Source: Manihot esculenta
Lineage: Eukaryota; Streptophyta; Magnoliopsida; Malpighiales; Euphorbiaceae
DNA: 64,000 nt
Assembly (NCBI RefSeq): GCF_001659605.2
Contig: NC_035171.2
Coordinates: 6,801,873-6,865,872 of the forward strand
Direction of reading: 5' to 3'
The notes beneath the pieces are model-generated. The model was given only the letters and a program-made list of their open reading frames with translations. It was not told the DNA's origin and made no database searches. Below, in pieces: positions 10,811 through 20,422 of this stretch. The translations under genes and the position numbers were made by a program. How positions within the stretch are numbered: the stretch's first letter is position 1; the number at the start of each line of letters is the position of its first letter.

Positions 10811-11849
10811 AGTGATCATGCCATGCACACCACACCCAGGGAAGTACTCAGTGTCCTTTGTTCTTTTATGTTTCTTATACATTGAGGACAATGCATGATT
10901 TAAGTGTGGGGGTGCATATCTCCTCTCCTCTCTTCTTTTCTTCTTCTTTTCTTCTTCTCCTCCCTCCTTTCTCTTCTACGATTTTCTCATGCTTTCAGAT
11001 TGCAAAAATTTTTCTTTTTCCTTTCAATTTTAAGATAATTAGCCACAGTTGAATTTTAATTTGTTTTTGCTTTCAATAAAACACACACAACCACAACCAT
11101 CCTTCTTCTTTTTGTTTTGCTCTACTCAAACTTATGAACTATGTTGGATGAGTCTTTTCTTTCCTTGACCCCATTGATGTTATAACTCTTTAAACTTATA
11201 TTGAATCACTTGCAGTGGGTTGTGTTCATGTTTGAGAAGTGCCTTTTGAATTGAATCTTTGAGTTTGCCATGGTGAAAAACATATTGATGACCCTCAATT
11301 GATGAGAAAAATCTGAATTTGTGTGAATGAACTTAATATGACTTGCTTAGCAATAGGTGTTGATTTGCCCAAGTCATTGAGAGAAAGAAAATTCAGCAAA
11401 GGCAAAGCCCTCAAAAGCACAAATTCAAAAACTGTTCCAATGGTCAAAAGACTAAGAACAAGGCTACTAGCCACTTGGATAGGTGACCAACTGAAATATC
11501 AAAAAGTTACATCAAAAATAGGTTGGTGACCTTTCCAAGCAAGATCTAAAGTGCAAAAGCCTGAATAAAGTACTTCAAGGTAAGGGCAAGTCACACCAAG
11601 AGCTGGAAAAAGTCTTAACAATAATATGCATGATCTCTCTTGAGGAAAACAAATCCTAGCCATGGTAAGCAAAGGGAATCAAGGAAAAGAGGTAAGTAAT
11701 CTTCATGCACATACTCTTCACTACAATGCTTCAACATAAGTGTCTTGAGTAAGAGCTTAAAGTGGAAATAAGGATCAAGTAGCAAAGAAAACTTATTTGA
11801 CTATGTTTGTTTGCTTGAGGACAAGCAAAAGCTTAAGTGTGGGGGTATT
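10811..11849 (+). other. Element B 3' untranslated region
   Basis: About 1.0 kb between the stop and the 3' LTR with no credible gene. It holds a pyrimidine-rich tract at 10,918-10,980. A duplicated GAGGACAA...TTAAGTGTGGGGGT block occurs at about 10,875-10,912 and again at 11,816-11,847; the second copy abuts the LTR and acts as the polypurine tract. Confidence 0.8.
11836..11847 (+). other. Polypurine tract region of element B
   Basis: AAGTGTGGGGGT lies two bases before the 3' LTR start at 11,850 (TGATAGAGC). The tract is interrupted by two T, as is common in this lineage. It would prime plus-strand synthesis. Confidence 0.65.
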
Positions 11850-13585
11850 TGATAGAGCATAAATTAGCCCATATTATCATGATATTCTTGGTGTCTATTT
11901 ACATCTTTTCTACCTAATTTTGTGGTTTTAATCATGTTTTGCAGATATTAGGTGAAAAGGGACATTCAAGAGAAAATGCTCTTAAAAACGCTCAAAAGTG
12001 CAAAATCTGGAAAACCCACCTTCGGCGGCACCTTCGGCCGCCGAACATTGGCTCCAGAGACGAAAGTCGACCTCCTTCGGCCGCCGAACTCCAACCTTAG
12101 GCCGCCGAACCTTCAGACCAGAACCGAAGTCCAGCCTCCGAAACTCAATTTAGGCAGCCGAAAATGCGCTCTAATGCATTCCTTCCTTATTCAAGAAGCC
12201 ATATCCCAAGTTGCCATATTTGAGGAGCCAATTAAGGGAAGTATCTTGAGATCCAAATCTTCAAGATTCACATTTAATTATTGGATCTCAAAGATTTAGC
12301 TCATTAAATGAACCAAATCCAAAGATCACATCTTTCCCACTTCATTCAAGTTTCCTAAGAAGGCTCCATCTTCCTGATTAGTGCATGGGAAATCTCTTGG
12401 ACTTAATGTACAGCATCTTGAAGACCTTGGGCAGCAAGTAAAAAGACCAAAGTGCCCCCACTTGCCTTTAATCACATGCAACTCGTTTTTGCCTTCACTC
12501 GTGCACAAACAAGGCACATGCAACACCAAGGACACTTTGGACAGCCTCTAAAAGTCTCCTGGACTTCCATGAAACCCTAGGCAACCTCTCAAGACATATT
12601 TAAAGGCTTCAAGAAGACAAGAAGAGAAGTTTTTTCCCCTAAAAGAATCGGCAGCCTCTTCCAAGGCCTCTCTCACCCTAGTTCTTCATCTTTTGCTCTC
12701 TTTTCTTTTATTTTCTATTTGGTTCAGCCATGAGTGGCTGAAACCCTTATTCTAGTTGAAGTTTGGTTGAAACTAAGGTTGTTTAAAGGGTTGTGAGATC
12801 TGAACAGAAACTTTTGTCTTTGATTATATTCAATATTCATGCAATTGATGCTTAATTCTAAGATTGCTTTGTTGTTTTGATCAAATTGGCCACTTGATTC
12901 TTGATTGCAAAGTTAATTGATTGTTGGATTAGGATATTTGTTAGTCCGTAATTGCTGGAAATATTCTGTCCATAGAACACTTGGTGTAAAAACCAAGAAT
13001 TGCATGATCTAACACCATCTCATACGTTTGAGTAGTTAGGGTTTGGATCTTTCTTGTTCTTCATGCAATTGGCAATTGTTTTGATGCCTATGGCCCAAGG
13101 ACGTTCCTTGGCAATTTGTTAATTAGTAATTGGTTAGAGGACGTTCCCTAATCAATTTATTCATAAGGAAAGACATGGTGGTGAGAAGCGTCTTCCACCC
13201 CCATAACCAACCTATTGAGTTAATCAAGATTACCATGTTTCAGTGATCAACCCAAACAACCAAAGTGGATCCATATCTTCAACTAGACCTTTTTCATATT
13301 GATTTCTCTCCTATTTTAAGATTACTTATTGTTTTAATTGCTTTCATTAGTTGTTAACCAAATCATCTCAAAACCCCCCTTTTTACTTTCCTTGCACTTT
13401 ACTTTTGTTCTATTTGCAATCACTTGCTTTCACTTGTGCTTTCAATTGGTTTGATTGGTCTTGATTAAGATAAATAAATAGGTAATCAATTCTCTGTGGA
13501 TACGATCCTTCACCACTGTCTACAGTTGTATTTGTAGGTAACCTAGAAGGTTATTTTTGACCGGCTTCGACAACCGCTCCTGTCA
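11850..13585 (+). repeat. Element B 3' LTR
   Basis: 1,736 bp, TGATAGAGC to CCTGTCA, essentially identical to the 5' copy (two substitutions seen). It is followed directly by the right ACTGT duplication. Confidence 0.95.
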
Positions 13586-13590
13586 ACTGT
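13586..13590. repeat. Target-site duplication ACTGT, right copy (element B)
   Basis: Second copy of ACTGT, after which element A's polyprotein resumes in phase with 4,918. Confidence 0.95.
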
Positions 13591-15627
13591 AGAGACAAGG
13601 TAGTCAAATTCAGAGATCAGGATGGGTCAGAGGTCGTCTTCAGAGGAGACAAGAGGGGTACACCTAGAGGTCTGATCTCAGCTCTTCAGGCTCGTAGGTT
13701 GCTTAGGAGGGGATGTCAGGGGTTTCTAGCTCATGTGAGGGAGTTAGATAGTCATGTCAGAGAGCCCGCCTCAGTGCCTGTGGTGAGTGAGTTCTTAGAT
13801 GTTTTCCCAGACGAGCTGCCAGGGTTACCACCTGCTAGGGAGATAGAGTTCGAAATTGAGTTAATGCCTGGTACCAGACCGATCTCTATCCCTCCCTACA
13901 GGATGGCACCAGCTGAATTGAAAGAACTGAAGGAACAGTTGCAAGAGCTGGTAGATAAGGGTTTCATCCGACCGAGTACTTCACCTTGGGGTGCTCCGGT
14001 TTTGTTCGTGAGGAAGAAGGATGGATCCCTCAGACTTTGTATCGACTACAGACAGTTGAACAAGGTCACTACCAAGAACAAGTACCCTTTGCCGAGGATC
14101 GACGATCTATTCGACCAGCTAGCAGGAGCAGGTTGTTTCTCCAAAATAGATCTGAGATCAGGTTACCATCAGTTGAGGATAAGGAATGAAGATGTACCGA
14201 AGACAGCTTTCAGGACCAGGTATGGGCACTATGAGTTCCTTGTGATGCCGTTTGGGTTGACCAACGCCCCTGCAGCATTCATGGACCTCATGAACAGAGT
14301 ATTCAGTCAGTATCTGGATCACTTCGTTATTGTCTTCATAGATGATATCTTAGTGTATTCCAGAAATGCAGAGGAGCATGCCCATCACCTGAGGACAGTT
14401 TTGCAGACCTTGAGAGAGCATGGCTTGTATGCCAAGTTCTCCAAGTGTGAGTTTTGGCTTAGGAGCATTTCATTCTTGGGGCACATTGTGTCAGATCAGG
14501 GTATTGAAGTAGACCCCAAGAAGGTAGAGGCTGTAGCTAACTGGCCTAGACCCACCACAGTGACCGAGATCAAGAGTTTTCTGGGTTTAGCAGGTTACTA
14601 CAGGAGGTTCGTTCAGGACTTCTCAAAGATTGCTGCTCCTATGACCAAATTGACAAAGAAGAATCAGAAGTTCATATGGACCGATCAGTGTGAGGAAAGC
14701 TTTGAGGAGCTTAAGAGGAGGTTGACTTCAGCACCGGTGTTAGCTCTGCCAAAAAGTGATGATGACTTCTCAGTATATTATGATGCGTCCCGTGTGGGAC
14801 TGGGTTGTGTGCTAATGCAAAATGAGAGGGTGATCGCTTATGCTTCTAGGCAGCTGAAGAAGCATGAGCTGAATTACCCCACACACGATCTTGAGATGGC
14901 AGCAGTCATCTTTGCACTCAAGATGTGGAGGCATTACCTCTATGGGGTAAAATGTGAGATCTTCACAGATCATAAGAGCCTGCAGCACATCTTGAGTCAG
15001 AGAGATTTGAATTTGAGGCAGAGGAGATGGGTAGAGCTGTTGAGTGACTATGATTGCAAGATTCAGTACCATCCGGGTAAGGCGAATGTTGTGGCAGACG
15101 CCCTAAGCCGGAAATCACTCGGCAGTCTATCCCACATTTCAGCAGAGAGGAGGCCGGTGGTGAAGGAGTTCCACAGACTTATGAGTGAGGGATTACAGTT
15201 GGAGTTGTCTGGCACAGGTGCCTTAGTGGCTCAGATGAGAGTGACACCCGTGTTTCTGGAGCAGGTAGCTCAGAAACAGCATGAGGACCCAGAGTTGGTC
15301 AGGATAGCCAGAACGGTTCAGTCAGGCCAGAGTAATGAGTTCAAGTTTGATGATAAGGGGATCCTCCGCTACGGGAACAGATTATGTGTGCCAGATGACA
15401 TTGGTCTGAAGGGAGATATTATGGGGGAAGCCCATAATACCATGTACAGTGTTCACCCTGGAGCCACCAAGATGTATCAGGATCTGAAGAGAGTGTATTG
15501 GTGGCCAGCTATGAAGAAGGACGTGGCACTGTTCGTGTCAGCCTGCGATGTATGTCAGAGGGTGAAACTAGAGCATCAGAAGCCGGCTGGAATGTTGAAT
15601 CCACTACCGATTCCAGAGTGGAAATGA
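13591..15627 (+). pseudogene. Element A pol, first part: protease linker, RT, RNase H, integrase finger (ends in a premature stop)
   Basis: Continues the gag-protease frame after B. Reverse transcriptase shows [46 protein letters not shown] and the catalytic box FIDD at 14,335-14,346. RNase H shows VYYDAS, HDLEMAA, FTDHKSL and [11 protein letters not shown], with its acidic residues present. The integrase HHCC finger follows ([11 protein letters not shown], then CDVCQR). The frame ends at a TGA (15,625-15,627) just after NPLPIPEWK, where relatives of this lineage have tryptophan; a single G-to-A change explains it. The sequence resumes in the same phase at 15,628, so this is a nonsense mutation and not a frameshift. 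Confidence 0.93.
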
Positions 15628-16677
15628 GAGAATATAGCTATGGACTTCGTAGTGGGGTTACCGGCGACGTCCAACAGATTGGACTCCATATGGGTGATTG
15701 TGGACAGACTCACCAAATCTGCTCACTTCATCCCTGTCAGGAGTGGTTACTCTGTGGACAAGTTGGCGCAGGTGTACGTAGATGAGATTGTCAGACTGCA
15801 TGGGATCCCGGTATCTATAGTGTCAGATAGAGGGCCCCAGTTCACCTCCAGGTTTTGGCGGAGTCTGCAGAACGCTATGGGTACCAGATTAGACTTCAGT
15901 ACTGCCTTCCACCCACAGACAGACGGACAATCAAAGAGGACCATCCAGACAATAGAGGATATGCTCAGAATGTGTGTGCTAGATTTTGGCGGTTCTTGGA
16001 GGCAGCATCTACCTTTGGTGGAGTTTGCCTACAATAACAGCTATCATGCTAGCATAGGGATGGCTCCATATGAAGCTTTGTATGGGAGAAAGTGCAGATC
16101 ACCTATCTGCTGGGAGGAAGTAGGAGAGAGGACTCTTGCGGGTCCGGAGTTAGTAGAGCTTACCAGCAGGGTGGTACCCATAATCAGAGAGAGGATCAAG
16201 ACTGCTGCTAGTCGGCAGAAGAGTTATGCAGATATCCGCAGAAGACAGCTAGAGTTTCAGGAGGGGGATTTGGTTTTGCTCAAGGTGTCTCCTATGAAAG
16301 GAGTGGTTCGGTTCGGGAAGAAGGGTAAGTTAGCTCCACGGTACATCGGTCCTTTCGAGGTGCTTCAGAGGGTCGGTAATGTGTCGTACAAGCTAGACTT
16401 GCCTGCTTCGATGGAGAGAATTCATCCGGTTTTCCATGTTTCTCTGATACGGAAGTACGTGTCAGATCCGAGCAAGGTTCTTAGTGAGCCTGATGTAGAG
16501 ATCCAAGAGGATCTCACCTATGTAGAACAGCCAGTGAGGATCCTAGACACTCAGATCAGAAAGCTGAGGAACAAGGAAATCCCGATGGTGAAAGTCCTTT
16601 GGAACCACCACAATATTGAAGAATGCACCTGGGAGACACGGGAGTCTATGCTCCAGCAATACCCCCATCTGTTTTGA
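15628..16677 (+). pseudogene. Element A pol, second part: integrase core and chromodomain-like tail
   Basis: Same phase as the preceding part. The integrase core has the first Asp in AMDFVVGLP and the second in IVSDRGPQF. At the place of the third catalytic residue it reads DGQSKRTIQTIEDML, where the family has DGQSERTIQ: the catalytic Glu is Lys, again a G-to-A change. The C-terminus has the GPFEVLQRVG fold, HPVFHVSLIRKY, and a chromodomain-like tail (IPMVKVLWNHHNIEECTWE) that marks the chromovirus group. The stop at 16,675 is the normal end. With the stop and the lost Glu, this copy should not supply a working integrase. Confidence 0.92.
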
Positions 16678-16771
16678 GGTGAGTGTTAGTTGTTCTATGT
16701 GTTGCATGAATGATATATTGTATGCTATGTTGTATGTTATGATTGATGCCATGCTTTGTATGTTAGTTGAG

Positions 16772-16808
16772 GAACATTCGGGGACGAATGTTCTTAAGGG
16801 GGGGAGAA
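16772..16808 (+). other. Hairpin and polypurine tract of element A
   Basis: GAACATTCG (16,772-16,780) and CGAATGTTC (16,785-16,793) form a perfect 9-bp stem with a four-base loop. Three bases later comes the polypurine tract AAGGGGGGGAGAA (16,796-16,808), which abuts the 3' LTR. The tract primes plus-strand DNA synthesis; the role of the hairpin is not known to me. Confidence 0.8.
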
Positions 16809-18268
16809 TGTAATACCCGGCTAGACTCCGGTGTCGGGATCCCTACCGTCCGGTGGGACCTCGGATGTCGGAAACCTCTAGAAGGGTAAAACTATGATTT
16901 TATGAAATGTTTTCATGTATTTCATGTTTTTAAGTAAGAAATTAAATGAGATTTTGCATGGAAAATCCTTGGAGGAAAACCCAGGTTCGGCCGCCGAACT
17001 CCAAAGATCGGCCGCCGAACATGCATGCTTTCGGAGGGACTTTAGGCGCCCGAAAGCATGAGTGAGGGAAGTCCAGGTTCGGCCGCCGAACATGGCATGC
17101 ATGCGGAGGCACATTCGGCCCCCGAACGTGGCCTGGCCAGCCACTATAAAAGGGTCCCTTAGCCGAAAACGGGCGAGTTTTTCCCCATTTTCGGCCAAGG
17201 TGAGCTTTCCGCCGCCCCTCACCCATTTTTGATGTTCTTCCTCTAAATCTTTCAAGATTTTCACTTGTTTTCCCTTGGTTTTGAAGATTTAAGCTTTTGA
17301 AACAAGTTTTGGAACTTGGAAGTCTTGGAGCTAAATCCCTCCATTTTCCGAGCTAGGGTCGTTCTTCCTCTCGATCTTCAAGAGGTAAGCTTCGATCTAT
17401 GCTTCTGTTATGTTTTATGAAAGTTTTATGCAAGTTGATGGGGTAGAATGCATGTTTAGGCTTGTTGTTAGGTTTATGTTGTGATTTGAACAATGTATGT
17501 TGGAAATGTGTTGTTTGAAGTGTTGTAGTTGGGGTATATTATAGTTTGAGACCCCTAGGTGTGATGTATGATGTGTATGCATGTGTAGAAACAAGTTTAT
17601 GCATGTTTTGAGGCGTTTTGGAGGCTTTGGACACAAGGGAGCCAAGTTTCTGCCCTTCGGCAGAAACTCAGGTTCGGCCGCCGAAGTGACTTTCGGCCGC
17701 CGAACCCCCTTGTGGAGGCAGTTTCGGCTGCCGAAGCCTGCCCCCGAAACTCAAGTTTCGTCTCTGTCTGGGAGGTTCGGCCGCCGAAAGTGCCGCCGAA
17801 CCTGCATGACTTTCGGCTGCAGAGGGACTTTCGGCCGTCGAACCTGCCGCCGAAAGTGCCCTGTTCAGCCATTTCTTGCATGTTTTCATGTGATGTTTTC
17901 AGGATGTTTTAGGGGGTTTTTGGGGAGTATTTTAGAGTCATGTTCATGTATGTTTGGTCCCTCATTTGAGTCCACCTGTGTAGGTTCGGACCCGAGGAAC
18001 CGAGACCCCCAGCAGTGAGCCAGCTGCTTCAGAGCCTCTTCAGAGCTAGCCAGAGGTGAGTGGAATAAACTTTAAGTTTTAAAGCAAATTAATGAAATGT
18101 TTTAGCATGACTCACGCATCATGAATGCCATGAGATATATTAGGTTGTTTGCATTAGAATTCACGAATATGTCGCATTGCATACTTTGTTGTTGATGTGG
18201 ATGAATGTTGAATGATCCATTAGCCCTTGTATGTCATGATAGCCTATGTGAGTCCAGGTGTGCCTGCT

Positions 18269-18273
18269 ACGGC
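18269..18273. repeat. Target-site duplication ACGGC, left copy (element E)
   Basis: ACGGC occurs before TGTAACAGCCC at 18,274 and again after GGGCTGTTACA at 19,691-19,695. The intact 5' LTR has a single copy (GCTACGGCTCTACG). Confidence 0.92.
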
Positions 18274-18574
18274 TGTAACAGCCCGGACGTGAACCCCGGC
18301 ACTGTTACCGCTCACAGCCCGAGACCTTCCTCAATAAGCTTGTAGAACTCCTTCACCACTGGTCTCCTCTCTGTTGCGATGTGGGATAGACTGCCTAGTG
18401 ACTTCCGGCTTAGAGCGTCTGCCACGACATTCGCCTTAGCCGGAAGTCACTAGGCAGTCTATCCCACATCGCAACAGAGAGGAGACCAGTGGTGAAGGAG
18501 TTCTACAAGCTTATTGAGGAAGGTCTCGGGCTGTGAGCGGTAACAGTGCCGGGGTTCACGTCCGGGCTGTTACA
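18274..18574. repeat. 137-bp perfect inverted repeat with captured pol fragment
   Basis: Arms 18,274-18,410 and 18,438-18,574 are exact reverse complements as far as I can read, around a 27-base spacer. Each arm joins an LTR-like end to a piece of gypsy pol. Read on the plus strand the right arm encodes [20 protein letters not shown], matching the end of RNase H in element A (15,105-15,170). The spacer, on the minus strand, continues upstream with NVVADAL. Confidence 0.9.
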
Positions 18575-18594
18575 TATAAAAAGGCGCCTTTTTA
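18575..18594. repeat. Palindromic linker in element E
   Basis: ATAAAAAGGCGCC and its mirror form a palindrome of about 20 bases between two outward-facing TGTAACA ends. It is likely a junction where two LTR ends met head to head. Confidence 0.7.
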
Positions 18595-19690
18595 TGTAAC
18601 AGCCCGGACGTGAACCCCGGCACTGTTACCGCTCACAGCCCGAGACCTTCCTCTGGGCCCAGCCACTGTGAGCAGCTCTTAACATCCCTTCACCCTCACG
18701 GGTTCCAGGCAGGATTTGTCCCTCGGGGGAGCCATTACGGCCCGCCCTAGCCCGAGTGGATTTGGCCCAATTCCTTCCTCTGGGAATTAGGTCGCCTCCC
18801 CCACTGCTCGAACCCTTGACCTCCCACTTTAAGGGAATAGTCTGGTGAGAGTGAGTACCAATTGTTCCAATGCCCGGACGTGAACCCCGGCACTGTTACC
18901 GCTCACAGCCCGAGACCTTCCTCTGGGCCCAGCCACTGTGAGCAGCTCTTAACATCCCTTCACCCTCACGGGTTCCAGGCAGGATTTGTCCCTCGGGGGA
19001 GCCATTACGGCCCGCCCTAGCCCGAGTGGATTTGGCCCAATTCCTTCCTCTGGGAATTAGGTCGCCTCCCCCACTGCTCGAACCCTTGACCTCCCACTTT
19101 AAGGGAATAGTCTGGTGAGAGTGAGTACCAATTGTTCCAATGGAACAACTGGTACTCACTCTCACCAGACTATTCCCTTAAAGTGGGAGGTCAAGGGTTC
19201 GAGCAGTGGGGGAGGCGACCTAATTCCCAGAGGAAGGAATTGGGCCAAATCCACTCGGGCTAGGGCGGGCCGTAATGGCTCCCCCGAGGGACAAATCCTG
19301 CCTGGAACCCGTGAGGGTGAAGGGATGTTAAGAGCTGCTCACAGTGGCTGGGCCCAGAGGAAGGTCTCGGGCTGTGAGCGGTAACAGTGCCGGGGTTCAC
19401 GTCCGGGCTGTTACATGGAACAACTGGTACTCACTCTCACCAGACTATTCCCTTAAAGTGGGAGGTCAAGGGTTCGAGCAGTGGGGGAGGCGACCTAATT
19501 CCCAGAGGAAGGAATTGGGCCAAATCCACTCGGGCTAGGGCGGGCCGTAATGGCTCCCCCGAGGGACAAATCCTGCCTGGAACCCGTGAGGGTGAAGGGA
19601 TGTTAAGAGCTGCTCACAGTGGCTGGGCCCAGAGGAAGGTCTCGGGCTGTGAGCGGTAACAGTGCCGGGGTTCACGTCCGGGCTGTTACA
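18595..19690. repeat. Four copies of a 275-bp LTR-like unit (two direct, two inverted)
   Basis: Each unit starts TGTAACAGCCCGG and ends GTTCCA in the forward sense. Units 2 and 3 meet head to head at 19,140, giving a palindrome of about 540 bp. The forward and inverted copies differ by at least one base near the tip (CAATTG against CAGTTG). TG...CA ends suggest solo-LTR or TRIM-like units. I do not recognise the family. Confidence 0.8.
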
Positions 19691-19695
19691 ACGGC
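19691..19695. repeat. Target-site duplication ACGGC, right copy (element E)
   Basis: Follows the last base of E; the A LTR continues with TCTACGCCCCTGGCA. Confidence 0.92.
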
Positions 19696-20417
19696 TCTAC
19701 GCCCCTGGCACTATGATAGATTATGGAAGTCCGGGTGTGCCTGCTACGGCTCTACGCCCCCGGCATGTATAAGTAAGAAAGATAGGGGCTAAATGGTGAC
19801 AAGTTCATCCTTGTTGTGAAATGTTTGTGTTATGGCGCATACATGAAAGCATGATTTAAATTGATGTTTTATTATTCTGCTCACTGGGCTCTAGTAGCTC
19901 ACCCCACTCCCTTTATCCCCAGAGTTGCAGGTACAGGATAGATCAGGAAGTCGGCTAGAGTGAAGTTAAGTCATGTATGTTGTGATAGATAGTAGTGGAC
20001 ATGAACATGATGTAATGAGTATTTATGACCATGTAATGTAATGTAATGAATGATTTGATGATGTATTGAGGATTATAGTAGTGCTTGACCTAGAGGTGTG
20101 TGAATCCCCATTATGTACAGAATGTTTAATGAGTAATGATGTTAATGACCATGATTATCCAAGCTGATATGTATGATGATGATACCCCATTGGAGTATTT
20201 GATGAGGACTCCAGTGTGGGGTTTATGTATGATTTTGTGCATGCACAGGTTTTGCTTGGATAAGAGAAAAGAAAAATTTTTACAGATCATGTATATGTTG
20301 TTATGTATGGGATTCCACAGGTTTACAGGAGGTATGTAGGCTTGCTACGGGTCCCGGCGGCCTTAAGCCGATCTGGATCCTAGCGCCGGTAACGGGTCGG
20401 ATTTCCGGGTCGTTACA

Positions 20418-20422
20418 TACAT
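20418..20422. repeat. Target-site duplication TACAT, right copy (element A)
   Basis: Matches 499-503. Element C's protease coding sequence resumes here on the minus strand. Confidence 0.9.

Larger units (their letters stand above)
4919..13585 (+). mobile_element. Element B: Athila-like Ty3/gypsy element lacking RT and RNase H
   Basis: The 8,667-bp element has 1,736-bp LTRs at both ends, a tRNA-Asp primer binding site, a single long coding frame (gag, protease, integrase) and an ACTGT duplication. The tRNA-Asp primer, the gag type, the LSR-type integrase linker and the motif TTTAAGTGTGGGGG near the 3' end all point to the Athila/Tat side of the non-chromodomain gypsy elements. The two LTRs have the same length and I found only two mismatches by eye (6,400 against 13,331 and 6,596 against 13,527), so the insertion is very recent. 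The reverse transcriptase and RNase H region is absent, so it needs enzymes from another element. Confidence 0.93.
18274..19690. mobile_element. Element E: composite inverted-repeat insertion with LTR-like ends
   Basis: A 1,417-bp insertion flanked by a 5-bp duplication. Its first bases are TGTAACAGCCCGGACG and its last are the reverse complement of those, so both ends are the same LTR terminus facing outward. Inside are a 301-bp near-perfect fold-back (18,274-18,574), a short palindromic linker, and four copies of a 275-bp unit: two forward (18,595-18,869; 18,872-19,139, lacking its first bases) and two inverted (19,141-19,415; 19,416-19,690). It encodes no complete protein. It is not a normal LTR element, which would carry direct repeats. 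It may be a rearranged (autointegrated) LTR circle or a fold-back derivative of a gypsy element. Confidence 0.85.
504..20417 (+). mobile_element. Element A: Tekay/Del-like chromovirus (Ty3/gypsy), carrying insertions B and E
   Basis: Complete LTR retrotransposon with LTRs at 504-2749 and 16,809-20,417, a primer binding site for initiator tRNA-Met, a gag-pol frame, a polypurine tract and flanking TACAT. Domain order gag, protease, RT, RNase H, integrase and a C-terminal chromodomain-like tail places it in the chromoviruses, probably the Tekay/Del clade. Without insertions B (8,667 bp plus 5) and E (1,417 bp plus 5) it would be about 9.8 kb. By eye the LTRs differ by three short duplications and about four substitutions, so it is young. 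It is inserted in C's pol and is itself defective (stop at 15,625, altered integrase residue, split by B). Confidence 0.95.
16809..20417 (+). repeat. Element A 3' LTR, interrupted by element E
   Basis: Begins TGTAATACCC and ends GTCGTTACA. Removing E and one ACGGC copy leaves 2,187 bp, 59 bp less than the 5' LTR; the difference equals three short duplications present only in the 5' LTR (20, 22 and 17 bp). The TATA box is at 17,145-17,152. The microrepeat clusters are at about 16,985-17,130 and 17,655-17,860. Confidence 0.93.

Noticed and set aside
18274..18574. CRISPR-like or bacterial repeat array
   Set aside because: A plant genome; the repeats are inverted transposon ends without spacers.
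18896..19659. Three near-identical open frames of about 90 codons in element E
   Set aside because: They are the same stretch of the 275-bp unit read in each copy; the start falls at unit borders and no domain is visible.
19141..19690. tRNA or SINE in the 275-bp unit (GGGTTCGAGC resembles a B box)
   Set aside because: No A box at the right distance and the trailing CC of a B box is missing; TG...CA ends fit an LTR-like unit better.
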